DNA of 64,000 nucleotides from Cricetomys ansorgei (GCA_026225945.1 JAMJFZ010002307.1:9115501-9179500); one strand, 5' to 3'; shown: positions 36,316 through 48,667, numbered from the stretch's first letter. The notes: a model not told the origin generated them from the sequence alone. A program made the numbers and translations.

Positions 36316-36934
36316 TAAAATTAATATCATAAATGAGCTATTTACAGAACCAAAATCTTAGTCACACTATGAATGGGTCTTTATAGAAGTTAACTGAAGA
36401 TAATTAATTTAGATTATCCTCACAATTTTGAACTTTTTCTTAGGTTTCCTCTATTTTTTTGTGCTTTTTATTTCTTGAGGATTTAAGAGAGAACATCTTA
36501 ATAGGTACATTTAAAAGCTGAGATATAATTTTAAAGTGTACTTGCCAGACTCTCTGTTAACCAAAGGAAGCACAAAGCTATTTAAAGATTACACTGATAT
36601 TTGTTAATCGAGAGCTTTGCATTATTTCAAATGTTATACAAGGTAGGAAAATGTAGCAATCTCCAAAATTCAAGTAAATTCCACCAAACTGAAGCTTACC
36701 CCTGTCCCAATGATAGGGTTAAATCTGACCATTTCATTCAGAAACGGGATAGTCTCAGTAGATACAAACACTGTCAAAAGTCCCTAGTTACAAGCTAAAC
36801 ATTCTAGGTAATTCCTGAAAATTAAAAGGAAGGGCTTGTCCGGTACGTGAATGGCTGCTTGCACTTGCGATCCATTCTTTATCTCTCTCTTTTTTTTTAC
36901 TCACTTTTATTATTGCTCTTCCATTTTTCCTTTA

Positions 36935-37085
36935 ATTTTTTAAAAATTTTTGTGTGGTGTGTACTGGCATATGTGTGGTGCACGTTCATATGTGTGTGCT
37001 GGTGTACACACCCGTGCACGCACATGTGGAGGCCAGAGAAACGTTTCATGTGGCTTGGTCTATCCATCTCCAACTCAACTTGTCT
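36935..37085. repeat. TG/CA-rich stretch of an old rodent repeat
   Basis: Alternating GTGTG/CATATGTG text followed by CACATGTGGAGGCCAGAGAA, typical of the 5' part of a rodent SINE-like or RMER1-like repeat. Confidence 0.45.
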
Positions 37086-37344
37086 CGCTGCCTAAGAATT
37101 TCATAATGCATATAATGCATATCAATCAAATCCACTTCCCATTTCCCTCCCCTTCGATTCTTCCTCCAGCCAGGGTCACAGCTTTTCACTCTCAACTGCA
37201 TGTGCTTTTTTTTGTTTAAACCCAGAGTCCACTCAGGGCTGCTGGTATAGATTATGGGGCCACTGACTGGGGCATGGGCTGCTTCTCCAGGCTGCCTGCC
37301 TGAAGAAAACTGACTCTCCCCAAAATAAAATAAATAAGAAACAA

Positions 37345-37760
37345 CAAATACTGGTACGGATGCTGGGAAAAGGAAACACTTATTGCCGTTGGTGCAGACA
37401 CTATGGAAATAGGTATGAAGAATCCTCAAGAATCTAAAGGTGGACCTTCCGTATGTTGTATTTATGCCACTCTTTGGCATATACCCGAAGTACTCTGTAC
37501 TCTACTGTAGACATACTTTCTCAGCCACATCCATTGTTCGTCTCTTCACAATGCCGCAGAAATTGGAAACCGCCCAGATATCTTTCGGCTGATGAATAGA
37601 TGGTGAAAATGTGGCACATTTACACGGTGGAATATTAGTCAGCTGGAAAGAAAAGTGAAATGAATTGTTGGATCTCTCACTGGACATGAAGCTTGCCATT
37701 TTGGTTAAGCTGGCCAGACAGTGAGCTCCTAGGGTCCGTCTGTCAGTCGTCTCAAATGCT
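37345..37760 (+). mobile_element. L1 ORF2 3' end fragment
   Basis: In + orientation: GATGCTGGGAAAAGGAAACA, TTGGCATATACCCGAAGTAC, CAGATATCTTTCGGCTGATG, AAAATGTGGCACATTTACAC and GGAATATTAGTCAGCTGG, the well-known C-terminal ORF2 order. Frame broken; inactive. Confidence 0.85.
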
Positions 37761-38089
37761 GGGGATACACATTCATGTGACCATATTCTGCTTTTAAGGG
37801 GATCCTGGGCATTCAAACTTGGTTCCTTTTCTTTTGCAGCAATTAATAAGCCATCTCCCACCCCTCTTTAGCTTTTTCATTAGTGGCTTCTCATCTTCAA
37901 TTCTCTCCTAGCTGCCAAGATCAGAAATGCAACACGGAAAAATCATAAAGACAGTAAGGTCTTCATGTGCTCTCAAAATCATTCAAAGACAATCATTTAA
38001 ATGATATAAGGAAATTAATTTTGTCTTAAATTTTCCCAAATCATTATTTTAGTCAAATGCAGCTTTTGAATTTTATCTATAGCTCTGTA

Positions 38090-38168
38090 CTAGGAAGAGT
38101 GAGGCAGGAATTTCCACAAATTTGATGCCTGGGCTACAGTGTGAGACCTTCTTCCATAAAAAAACAAG
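38090..38168 (+). repeat. B1 right-half fragment
   Basis: GAGTGAGGCAGGAATTTCC, TTTGATGCCTGGGCTACAGT and GTGAGACCTTCTTCC, then an A run. Confidence 0.6.
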
Positions 38169-38269
38169 GGGTTGGGGAAGTTACCTTTAGCAAAGACTTT
38201 TACCTGGAGAGTGAAAGTTAAAATCTATCATAATATCTTCTGTAATCATTGCTACTATTTGAGACAAGG

Positions 38270-38405
38270 AGTCTTCATAAATGCTCACAGGACAGTGTTT
38301 TATTTAAACCTCACATCTTCCTTACTAAGTTAATATTACTCCTGGCCCTTAGAGGTCAAGAGAGTGATGATAAATCTAAGCAGCAAGCATGAGGAACCTA
38401 AGCCT
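38270..38405 (-). repeat. MIR-like fragment
   Basis: GTGTTTTATTTAAACCTCAC, AGTTAATATTACTCCTGG and TTAGAGGTCAAGAGAGTGAT follow reversed MIR. It ends about 140 bp before an exon acceptor. Confidence 0.4.
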
Positions 38406-38543
38406 GGGCTGCTGCACTGGGGGGTCACTGTTTTCTGGGTATCGGAAGGATGTTCCGGAAGCATCCCCCAGGTCAAGATTTAGGATCATTGTGGCTTACT
38501 CGTGTGCTTTCCAACTTTCCCTTTCTTTTGTTTCCTCCTACAG

Positions 38544-38726
38544 TTGCTGGTAATATTTGTGCAGCCTTGTCTGTGACAGTTGCTGGCTTCCTGGAAATAC
38601 ACAGAAAACTGGCCCAGGAGCAGTCTCCTCCAGGCAGAGTGTCCTCTGCTTCCTCCATGGGCTGCATCTGTCTGGTTCCGCAGTACCTGTTGCTTGGAGT
38701 GGCTGAAGCCCTGGTAAACCCAGCTG
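38544..38726 (+). CDS. Slc15a5: Slc15a5 internal exon (TM9-TM10 with conserved Glu)
   Basis: After the acceptor TTTCCTCCTACAG the frame reads [20 protein letters not shown] (helix 9), a polar loop containing [14 protein letters not shown], then [16 protein letters not shown] (helix 10). The Glu in the GVAEAL segment lines up with the helix-10 glutamate of SLC15 peptide transporters (Glu595 in human PEPT1), a residue linked to substrate amino-terminus binding in that family; the alignment is mine by eye. The donor is CTG|GTGAGT at 38726/38727. It has 60 whole codons with phase 1 at both ends. A B1 remnant and a 382-bp polypurine tract begin less than 200 bp past this donor. Confidence 0.93.
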
Positions 38727-38848
38727 GTGAGTAGCATTTTTAGTGAGTGTTTGGAAAGGAGCAGCCACCAGCGTGGCCTACAGTCCCAAAGATGCTTCTT
38801 CCAAGCCTGTTTTCATCCCAACCTTCCCCCCTTATATAAAAAAGTCTC

Positions 38849-38909
38849 CAGCCTGGTCTCCAGAGTGAGTTTCAGGACAGCCAGAGTTACAACAAAGAAA
38901 GCCTGTCTT

Positions 38910-38910
<1 letters not shown>
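38849..38910 (+). repeat. B1 3' remnant
   Basis: TCCAGCCTGGTCTCCAGAGT, GAGTTTCAGGACAGCCAGAG and AAAGCCTGTCTTA are the B1 right part. Its A-rich tail runs directly into the polypurine tract. Confidence 0.9.
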
Positions 38911-39291
<381 letters not shown>

Positions 39292-39934
39292 CTCTTTGTT
39301 CCTCCATATACAGCCAACTATTAATTCTGTTCAGATTAGATAAAGGAATAAAGGGATTTGCCATCTTGATTAGAGACAAGACCTTTTGGTCAGACAGAGA
39401 AAGACAGAAATAAACCTGGAAGACAAAGAACTACAGCACAGAGTGAAACTTCATCCTCTGTTCTCTCACCTCCCTTCTTCCAACTCTAAAGCACTCACAT
39501 ACACACACCTCCTCAAGTGGTTCATGTACTTTGAGAGTATATAAACATGCAAATGAGATGAAAATTTGATGCAGTTTACCTAATAACTCCATGTCTTTAA
39601 ATTAAATTACTCTAGATTAAGTGTAATCACTAATATTTCATAAGACATGTCCAAACTGTGTTTATTAAATATCAGAAGTTTCTAGATTATCTCAATTGCT
39701 TATATTGATTAGACTAGCCACTTTATACTTTATCACAATATTTTGAGAACTTTCTGCAATGTAGTCATGTGCGTGTTTGTGTGTGTACACACTTATCAGA
39801 ATAACCTAACAAGCACATCTTGGGTTTTGGCCCTCTTCATGGTTCTCTGCAATATAATAGCTACATATAGCTCAACGCTGATTACATTTTACTGAGAATA
39901 TTTTTGCACGCTGTAAATAAAGAATATGCATTTG

Positions 39935-40135
39935 TTATTATTTTCTATGTTTTGCTTATATGTATGTATTTGTACCATGTACACACAGTGCCTTTGGAGG
40001 CCAGAGGAAGGCATCTGACTCTATAAATGGAGTTACATATGGCCGGGAACCAACATATGGGTATTGGGATCAAACCTGGAATCTCTAGAAGAGCAGCCAG
40101 GGCTCTTAATCACTGAACCATGTCCCAAGTCCTTC
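39935..40135 (-). repeat. B2/B3-type SINE
   Basis: TTGGAGGCCAGAGGAAGGCA, GGGATCAAACCTGGAATCTC and GGCTCTTAATCACTGAACCA on the plus strand. Confidence 0.88.
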
Positions 40136-40794
40136 TAACTGTCTTCAGATAACCAATGTCTCCCATTTTCCATAACCTCTGCATCATCATCCTAATTGAA
40201 AATTCTAATTATTTTATCTGTGCCTAAGATCCTTAATGAGTGTATCATACTGAGTTGTTTCAAATTTCATTATGTACATATTTAATAAATATGTGTCCAA
40301 ACACACAATGTGCACATATGTGAAACCCAGAGCAACCCATTTAAAAAGTTGAAATAAATTAATGAAATTTGTCTAATCTTCGTCACTAACATACATTTCT
40401 TTTCATTCTCTTAAAACATTTAATTTTCATGTTTCATATGAATCCATTATTAGACTCTCTGATGAAAATGCAATTTTGTAGCACAGCAAAGAATGCACAA
40501 GGAGTATTAACAAATGCTGCCACGTTGGCATCTCTGATCAGCCCAACATTCTTTCTAGAATGTTCTCGAAAACATATCAATTCCCTGGGTTTCTTGTAGA
40601 AGAAGAAATGAATGGAGAACATTTCTGGCCAGCTCAGCATAGTGATTCAACATTTAGACGCCAAAGAGACCATTAGAACCATGAACTGTTATAAAAGATG
40701 AATTGTGTGATGTAAATCACTAATCTAACCTTTTTGAATGACAGTCAGGAAACCGAGTTCAACTATGTAAGCATTTATCTACTATAGGGTCCAT

Positions 40795-40935
40795 GGACCA
40801 GAGACCAGAAGACTTTGGTTTCATGTCCAGCCTTCCACCTGCTACATGCTAGTGTTTGGGGACTCATTTAAGCTCTAAAATTCAATGTTCTGGTCTTAAA
40901 AGTGGAAAGAATAATCATTATTCCTTATATCACAG
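40795..40935 (+). repeat. MIR SINE
   Basis: GACTTTGGTTTCATGTCCAG, CCACCTGCTACATGCTAGTG, CATTTAAGCTCTAAAATTC and AAAAGTGGAAAGAATAATC follow the MIR core in + orientation, with high divergence. Confidence 0.6.
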
Positions 40936-41024
40936 TATTAGGGTGAATGGGAATGAGAGGTCATTCTTTGAAAACCAGCTGATATAAAGTGTGAATGGGT
41001 GTATTGATCTGTAAAATCAAGGAG

Positions 41025-41165
41025 CACCAGGGAGGCAGTGGAGCATGACCCTTCGGCTTTCTGGTCTTAAACTAAGACTGACTGGAGTTCAAGCCCTGTT
41101 CTACCATTGACTAGCAGTACCACACAACCCTGGGCTTTTCTCATCATCTAGAGAAGAGTTATCAC
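41025..41165 (+). repeat. MIR SINE
   Basis: GGCAGTGGAGCATGACCC, GACTGGAGTTCAAGCCCTG and CTACCATTGACTAGCAGTAC, then a GGGCTTTTCTCATCATCTAG stretch: a diverged MIR core. Confidence 0.65.
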
Positions 41166-41554
41166 ATATCCTGGGGAACTATTTTATGCAAAGCAGCACA
41201 CCGAGCTAGCGCTTTGTACACAGACAGTGCTTCCCAATCGGCACCAGCATGTGTGTTTATTTTCCTCACTGCTGTTTGCAAGAAATTAGTAGTGCCGTAC
41301 TCAGGACTCTGCACAGCTCTTTGTATCACAAACAAATTAACCACCCCGTGATGTGAGCAGAACGGCCTTTCTTCCAAGAGCCACCCAGGATCCCTCTCTG
41401 TTCCTTCCTTTCCTGTTGCCTTGAACTCAAAGAGCAAGAAGATGCATGTTTGGAAATAAGGCCTAACTCTGGTCACACCTGCTTCATCCAGAGCCTCTGA
41501 AGCTTTTCCTACTTCCTTCTCCTGCCACATTAGTCTAGCCTTTCTCTCTCTTTT

Positions 41555-41785
41555 GAATTTTTAAATTATTTTTATTTTATTTTATGTACTGAGTGTCTGA
41601 CTGCATGTGTGTGCGGGCACCATCTGTGTGCCTGGTGCCTCCAGAAGCCAGAAGAAAGCACCAGCATCAGATCAACTTGGACTTGCAGACTGTTGTGAGC
41701 TGCCATGTGGTTACAGGGAATTTACCCAGGTCCTCTGAAAGACCAGCCAGTGTTCTTATCCATGGGGCCAACTCTCCAGCCCCCA
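41555..41785 (-). repeat. B2/B3-type SINE
   Basis: An ATTTTTATTTTATTTTATGT tail complement, CCAGAAGCCAGAAGAAAGCA, TTGTGAGCTGCCATGTGG and GGCCAACTCTCCAGCCCC. Confidence 0.9.
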
Positions 41786-42329
41786 AGTCCATTCTCTTAG
41801 GAACAGCTATGGTAATCTTTCCTAAACATCCACCCTGTGCTTACAATTTCCCAGTAGACACAGAGACAAAGTCTCATTCCCCATGCCATGAATAACACTC
41901 CGGATGACTTGGCATCTGTGCAGCATCCCCACTACACTTTGTGACATTCTGCCTCTTCACCACCCACTACAGGTCTGTGTGTTTCTAAGTCAGCCAATGT
42001 GATCCTATTTACAAGACCTTCGCACTTAATTTGTGATTGTAATATCTTTTGTTTTGAAATGATGGCTTCTTCACAGAGTTTTCTCAAAAGTGTCCTCCCA
42101 GGAATCCATTATCACTTGTATCTGTTACTCCTCTCCTGTTACCTCTACATAACCCCCCTTCTCCCCTCCAGTTACACTTTTTTAAAAATAGTACTTAGAA
42201 TAATCCTGAACTGCCTTCTATATTGTCTGCCTCTATGCAAGAGGATACAAGCTCCCTCAAGCAATAGGTTTTGTCCCTCTGGTTTGCTCTCACGGTCTCC
42301 GGGTTTCATCTCCAGAAAGGTATATGTGT

Positions 42330-42735
42330 GCTTGCTAGTTTTATGTCATCTTGACACAAGCCAGAATTATTTGAAAGGAGAGAATTTCAATTGAGAAAAT
42401 GTCTCCATAAGATCCGGCTGTAAGGCATTTTCTCCATTAGTGATTGGGGGAGGGTCCAGACCATTGTGGGTGGTGTCATCTCTGGGCTGGTGGTCCTGGG
42501 TTCTATAAGAAAGCAGCCTGAGCAAGTCACAAGGAGGAAGCCAGTATGCAGCGCTCGTCCATGGCTTCTGCATCTGCTGCTGCCTCCAGGTTTTTGCCCT
42601 GCTTGAGTCCATGTCCTGGCTTCCTTCAGTGATGGACTGTTGTTATGTGGATGTGTAGGCCGAAACAAACCGTTTCCTCCCCAAGTTGCATTGGTCACGG
42701 TATTTCATTGCAGCAACAGTAACCCTAACTAGAAC
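42330..42735 (+). mobile_element. MaLR-type LTR-like repeat, well preserved
   Basis: Runs from GCTTGCTAGTTTTATGTCAT to CAGTAACCCTAACTAGAACA. Inside are AATTGAGAAAATGTCTCC, GTCCAGACCATTGTGGGTGG, a TATA-like GGTTCTATAAGAAAGCAGCC and a CCGAAACAAACCGTTTCCTC polyadenylation-like segment. The layout suggests a solo LTR; the family is not certain. Other copies in the window: 18753-19130, 30003-30378 and part of 45830-46170. Confidence 0.65.
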
Positions 42736-44923
42736 AGTGTGTATGCACAATATGCTATAAACAAATATATTTTAATTGAATATTGAATAAACAAATTAAT
42801 GAGGCACACAAACTATTTTTTACATGGTACAATAATTTTCAGGGCCCTGTTTCATGATAGTACACATAGTGGCTCATTCCACAAATATCAGGGGAGGTTT
42901 TCTGCCCTAAAGACCCACGTGGTACACTGGAAATATGTCCCTGGTCCTAGTGGAGAAAAAAAAAACTTTCAAACTGTGTCTTAATTGCAGCAGTGTCTTC
43001 TTCTCCAGCGGTCTTATAGGCCTGGTAGCTTTAGACATACCACCAATAACCAAACGCAGAGAAAAGTCAAGACAGAGAGAAAGTAGGAAAGACTGGTGGT
43101 TGCAGGGATGCACAGAGGAGATTATAGCATAGTAGTAGTGACTAAGTCAGGCCACATTCAGCCAACCTTTTTAAAAAGTTTGATAACTGATAGATTCTGC
43201 AGTCCAGTCCCTATTTTAGCTGTCCATCTGTGTTGTTCTGGAACAAACCAAACTGTAGACAATGTATAATGAAGGATGTGGCCATGCTTTAGTACAACTT
43301 TATGCATGTGGATGCTGGCCTGGTCACTTTCCTGCCACAGGTGTTCTGTCCCTAGATAGGTTCAAAGTATAGTGACTATAGCAGTAAATGGATTGAAAAC
43401 TGAGGCAGTTTGGGAGACGTCAGAGGTAAATGGACAGAGAAACCAACATTTGGCTGCGTAGGAGGATGGGCTCTATGATATTGAAGCCGCTGAGAGCTAA
43501 CTCAAGTGACACTGTAGAGAGTATAAGGGTGAGAAGAAACTGTCAGTTTTGAGAACAGTGAACATGATTGGCAGGTGACAGCATGCAAGAGAAGTAGCGG
43601 GTAATGCAATATCATTAGATGCAAGACTGAAGTCTACTGGGAAAAGGGCAGAAAAAATGCTCTACAGGTCCAATGGGGTAAGCTCCACTTGTGGCATAGT
43701 GATTCTTCACACGGTCTAAACTACTTCTCACTGAACACAATAACCACATTTCCAAATGTTCAGGAACAACTGGAGTAAAAAATAAAGAATTCCAGCAATG
43801 AGTTCCCAGTAGCAGGTGCCTTAGGAAGGTGGTTATGTCTCCATATGCTACAGAGTCGGCACATGCTGCAAGTGGCATCCACACAAACCATATCCCGCTG
43901 CTCTCTGGAGGCACATTTTTAGCTCTCGTTGGCAAGAAGACCAGTTTTCAAACACACTTTGAATATTTTTTTTTTACTGTGTCTCCATAGTATAGTGGTT
44001 ATTTTAGAGTAGTGACTGACTTGTTGATAATATCTGCACCATAATGGGCTACAAGAAGCATCTTCGAGCCCGAAAGCACAAGTTGATGATCACTAAAGTT
44101 GAATAAGATCAGAACGTGCAATTAGGCACCCGAGATTTGGAGATCTGAAGGCTTCAAAAGCTAAGTCCTATAAAAGGGAACTGGAGGCTTTCGAAAATGA
44201 CTAAAATGACACCAAAGAAAGATTAACCAGCAGGCAGAGAGCTGGCAAAGTGTGTCCATGAATTATACAGCGCACCAGAAGTTCTAGCAAGAGAAAAGCA
44301 CGGGATTAATAATTGAGTAGCAGAGTAATCACAGTCTCGTGCATCGTGCTTCGTCCCAGGGAGAAGAATCAACCCACTTACTCTTCCTGCCCGTTATTTG
44401 TCTCCCCATATTTATTGTGAGCAGGATTCACAGAAGCCAAATCTGCTGAAACTGGAATCAGTTCTTCCCTGAACCTCATATGCTCACATGAACCCTCCTG
44501 AAAGTACCTCAAGGCTTGGCCTCAGGATCCTGTTGGTGATTTGTACTATACAGAAGACCTATAGTTCCTGGCCCCCAGCATTAGAAGCCCTTCTTTGCAG
44601 TATGTTATTGATCACCATCATCATCCTCATCCCCAGGCAGAGTTTGTTCAATTGAGAGCCTGTGTAGCACCATGCACTATGCTGTCAGCCCTTCCAGAGC
44701 TTAAAATCAGAGAAGGAAAGATCACCACTTCCCAACTCCTGCCCAGCTCCCTGCAGCTTTCCTGGAGCATAGACAGGGGACTCCCCTAAATGTGTTTTGG
44801 AGGAGTAAATGACGACAAGTGGAAGGTAGTCAGAAAATAAAGCAGATGTGTGCAAATACAGTAGGAGCATTAATACATATTTGCACCGTGTGTTAGAAAG
44901 TTCATTTAACACGCTGGACAAGA

Positions 44924-45095
44924 GCCGGCAAGATGACTCTGCAGGTGAATGTGCTTGTCATCAAGCCTGGCAACCTAAGTTCAATCTCTGGGAACCATGG
45001 GGCAGAAGGAAAGAACTGAGCCCAGCAAGCCGTCCTCTGCCCTCCGCAAGAATGCCGTGGCCCCTGTGTCCGCACATGCACATTAACAACAACAC
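44924..45095 (+). repeat. B3-like SINE
   Basis: GAGCCGGCAAGATGACTCTG, CATCAAGCCTGGCAACCTAA, GTTCAATCTCTGGGAACCAT and a CATGCACATTAACAACAAC end follow a tRNA-derived rodent SINE in + orientation. Confidence 0.8.
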
Positions 45096-45829
45096 CACAG
45101 TGGTGGCACTGTGCTGGACAGATACAGAGGTTTTCTAGGGAAAGCACAAGTAAGCCAGGTGTGAACGACTCCCAGGAGGCAAAGGAGGTGGTGAAAACGT
45201 GCCTTTCTCCTTATAGACAAGACAAAAAAAAATTCAGTGTTTCCAGTTTATTTTCTAGTCTCTTTTCTTTCTCAAACGAGTTTTAATATTAATTTAGGCT
45301 CTCATTGTAGAGAAGTTTTCAAAGCACCAAAGAACAACCAGCAGAACATTAGAAACCAAAGAAATCAACCATTCAGAATTATGGTCCTTCATGCTATTTT
45401 ATGTGTTTCTTCATTAACTGCATAAAAACAATAGATTTTGGTAAGATGAACTCCATGCTTCCAGCTCCAACAACGTATAATGCAGGGTAAAGTGTTTCAG
45501 GTCTACTCTCCTTCCCATGCCCTCTCCCTCACTCCTGTGTAATTATGAAACAACTCTTAGGCATCATCGTATAGTAAATATCAGATGTTTTAACAGGCAT
45601 AGCTTAATACAACTCTGCTAGTGTGGCATAAGAATGAACTTGCTTTAATGCATTTCTAATTTCAGAAACGATTACTTCTAGCTAACTTTAAAAAATTTCC
45701 TTTTGGCTTTTCCTCAGCCTATTGCCACCATCATGACTTGGAAAAAAAGATGGATACCCTTCAGTGTAAGCCAGTGCTTACATTATTCCTTCTGTCTGAA
45801 TTCCTCCCCTTCATCAGGGTGATCTAATT

Positions 45830-46170
45830 TCCTTTCAGTTGCTGTGATTAAACACTCTGACTCGAATAAATTTAGGTAATGAAAAGGTAGTTGTTGGCTT
45901 ACAGTGCATCATGAGGAAATCAGGGCAGTGACTCAAGTTGAGAATCTAAAAGCACAAGAACCATGGAGGGATGTGGCCTGCCAGCTCTCTTACATAGCCC
46001 AGAACCACCTGTTTAGGGATGGCCCCACCCACAGTATATGGAGTCCTCCTATATCAATTAATAATCAAGTGGCCCCCCACTGGCCAATCTGGTTTAGGCA
46101 ATTTCTCAGCAGACGCTCCTCCTCTACAATGGCTTTAGTCTATGGTAAGTTGACAGTTTAGGCTAACCAG
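45830..46170 (-). mobile_element. LTR-like dispersed repeat
   Basis: TTCAGTTGCTGTGATTAAAC at one end, GGATGGCCCCACCCACAGTA and CAATTAATAATCAAGTGGCC in the middle, TAGGCTAACCAGGACATGG at the other. Same family group as 18753-19130, same direction. Confidence 0.6.
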
Positions 46171-46176
46171 GACATG

Positions 46177-46930
46177 GGCAATCTATATAAAGGGTTTTGT
46201 ATGGTGTCTTGTACTAGTAGGATAAATAGTCTTTAAGCTAGCTAACCTTAACACAAAGACTCACAATTGGTCAAAGTGCAGAGAACAGCAGCAATCGGTT
46301 TGCTCAGCCACAAATGGAGCATCTGTTTCACACTCGTCCCAGGGCTCAGGGACCAGTGCTGAAGAGGAGGTGGGAAGATTGGAAGAGACAGAGGTTGGGA
46401 AGGAGGAGGTGGGAAGATTGGAAGAGACAGAGGTTGGGAAGGAGGAGGTGGGAAGATTGGAAGAGACAGAGGTTGGGAAGGATGAGAGGGGAAATGTTTT
46501 CTAAACAGGACACGACCACCACACTCATGAACTCACATCAGCTGTGGGTGCCTGCATAAGACATGTGTACAAGATCATGGCAGTCAACATCCCAGCATGG
46601 CATGGGAAGGAATCCATAAGTCTAAGTCCACACTCCTAACTGAGGATGACTTTTGGGGGTGGATAATAAGTCTTCATTAAAGGTATGGTTCCTGGTGTGT
46701 CAACCATGACCCAAACAATGGTGCCACATGCTGGAATGTGTGGATCACACAAACTGGAGTCCATGGGTTACTAAAAAATTAAATAAGAAGACATGAAGTC
46801 GTGGGTAGGGTAAGTAAGTGGGGTAGATCTGGAAGGAGCTATGTGGAGAAGTTGAGGGTGAATATTATCAAAACACATTATATGAAATTCTCACAGAATT
46901 AATAAAATATTAAAAAGAAAAAAATAAATA
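46177..46930 (+). mobile_element. Rodent L1 3' UTR and tail
   Basis: CACACTCATGAACTCACATC, CAGCTGTGGGTGCCTGC, AAGATCATGGCAGTCAACAT, then GAAGACATGAAGTCGTGGG, CATTATATGAAATTCTCACA and an AATAAAATATTAAAAAG end are the order of an Lx-type rodent L1 3' UTR. It contains a 39-bp triplication at 46365-46481. Confidence 0.75.
46365..46481 (+). repeat. 39-bp tandem repeat, three copies
   Basis: Three perfect consecutive units starting at 46365, 46404 and 46443, each opening AGGAGGTGGGAAGATTGGAA. They lie in the L1 3' UTR G-rich segment. Confidence 0.97.
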
Positions 46931-46969
46931 AAGGTAGCTAGAGTTCTTTAATGCATGCAAATCAGAATT

Positions 46970-47100
46970 GAACTCAGCACTTTACAGGCAGTACATAAAG
47001 TATCACAATACCTCTCTGTAAGTAATGATAATATTCTCATTTCAAAGAGGAAGATGTTGAGACTTAGAATAATCAACTCACATATGATCATAGGACCAAT
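46970..47100 (-). repeat. MIR-like fragment
   Basis: GCACTTTACAGGCAGTACAT, TAATATTCTCATTTCAAAG and GAGGAAGATGTTGAGACTTA follow reversed MIR order. Confidence 0.5.
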
Positions 47101-47548
47101 AAATAGTTGTCATGAAATTTTAGAGCATTCTTGTTTAACTACAGACTCCTTTTGCAAATTTTCTATGATAAATTCAAGTTCTCCATAGGCCATGGAATCA
47201 CTGGCAGAGGCCTCATGACAGAGGCACTATCCAGAATGGCTCATACCTTGTACAATGCATCAGAAATATTCAAATATGGATGAAATTTGGTGAAGACATC
47301 ACAACACTCAACTGCTAAGCAATCAGTTCCTCCCAGTAGCTGTATAAGGCTGCATGTTGTTGTATTTTATTCTTGAAGTTACCTGTAAATTGCATCATAG
47401 CATTCTTATGTATTAGCCTTAACAAAGTCCAACCCATAATTTTTACTCTTGGTAACTTTGATGCATGATCAGCATTCATAGAAACATGATCTATGAAAGC
47501 GATTTAGGTGAAATCCTAAATCGTGCTGGTCTCTTCTTGTTCTCCCAG

Positions 47549-47680
47549 TCTCCATGGTAACACGCAGATGCGTTCCAAGTACCTGCAGAGGAACTTCCAT
47601 GAATTTTCTGACAGTGTTCCATGGATTCGCCTGTTTTGCAGCGGCACTGCTGGTGGAGTTGGTTTATGTCATCTCAGAAG
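47549..47680 (+). CDS. Slc15a5: Slc15a5 internal exon (TM11)
   Basis: After CTTGTTCTCCCAG the frame reads [19 protein letters not shown] (first Val formed across the junction) and then [20 protein letters not shown], helix 11, followed by YVISE. The basic loop with a Cys-Val-Pro-Ser motif after helix 10 corresponds to the SYSQAP-type loop in PEPT1 relatives. The donor is GAAG|GTAAGA, with GT at 47681. One base is left over for the next exon, where a Gly codon is expected. The remaining part (helix 12 and C-terminal tail) was looked for downstream by eye and not found within the window, so the gene appears cut off at the right edge. Confidence 0.92.
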
Positions 47681-48667
47681 GTAAGAATTCACTAACTGTA
47701 TGCTTATAGGCACTGAACTGATGACTAGAGAGCTGGGAGACAAACCATAAGAGAGGGCCTTTGCAAGCATAGCCTTTTATTGTTTTAATTGATCCTCTTC
47801 TGCAATTAAGATAGAATTAAGATAGGAAGTAGACTCCTGCTGTATTCATTAATTTCTGGGAATTGTTTTTCTTTTGATAGTGGGAGGTAATTACAGAATG
47901 TCACTTCCCATGAGACAGTGTCGACTGTCTTTTGAAAGTGCATTTTAAAGCGAACTGGTCATCATATTCACATTAGGACTTGTGATGAAACTACATTCAG
48001 TAATGGTTGGTAGCTATCATGGTCAATGTAGTAAAGAGTTAGCACCTGTATACCTGTAGGATTGTAGAGTACCCCATGGCCTACTTTGCTCTCAACTGAC
48101 CCCAGCTGTTTTCTATGCAACTGAGAAGAAATTTGTGGTGACCAACAAATGATCTGGAAATTTTTACCAGTAGAAATTTTGCACAGATAACTAAGAAATA
48201 TGAAAAATATGAAAAATTTAGATGCAGATATAAAATCGTAACCTTAAGTTGGCTTGTGAGTGGGCAGGCAGCACGGACATCATGATGAATAGTCACAGGG
48301 AAATGCCTTCGACTATATTTTTAAATCTGCCAATCTTAAAATATTATTTTAAAATATCACTGTACCTTAAATTTTACCTTAATTGGTTTTTGCTTATTTT
48401 AAGGAAAATACCATAAATTATTCTTCTCCATTTTCAAAAATATTTATGATTGTACACTTAAAATAATATAAAGACAGGATTGACTTGTGTCCTCTTAAGC
48501 AAATTGATTCAATTTACCTGCTTTCAAACTATAAAGAAAATAGCCTCTCGACCACAAATTCAACAAGTCTCTGTTCAAAAAATACTTACCAAGAACCCAC
48601 CGTGTTCCAAACAGTGTGTGGGGTATCAGTGTGCTAGGACCAGCAAAATAAACACTCCCCAAACCCT

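Larger units (their letters stand above)
27128..38543 (+). other. Slc15a5 intron (11.4 kb)
   Basis: A phase-1 intron bounded by GTAAGT and CTACAG. It holds a nested transposon pair, B4, B1 and B2/B3 SINEs, a MER5-like piece, an L2 fragment and an L1 ORF2 3' end. About 27620-29750 and 32520-33700 contain nothing I can name. Confidence 0.9.

Noticed and set aside
41162..41530. 122-codon minus-strand frame
   Set aside because: No domain, signal or splice context; partly overlaps an old MIR fragment and other decayed sequence.
44050..44110. Short Lys/Arg-rich frame (MGYKKHLRARKHK) like a ribosomal-protein pseudogene
   Set aside because: It stops after about 20 codons and the surrounding DNA does not continue any ribosomal-protein sequence I recognise.
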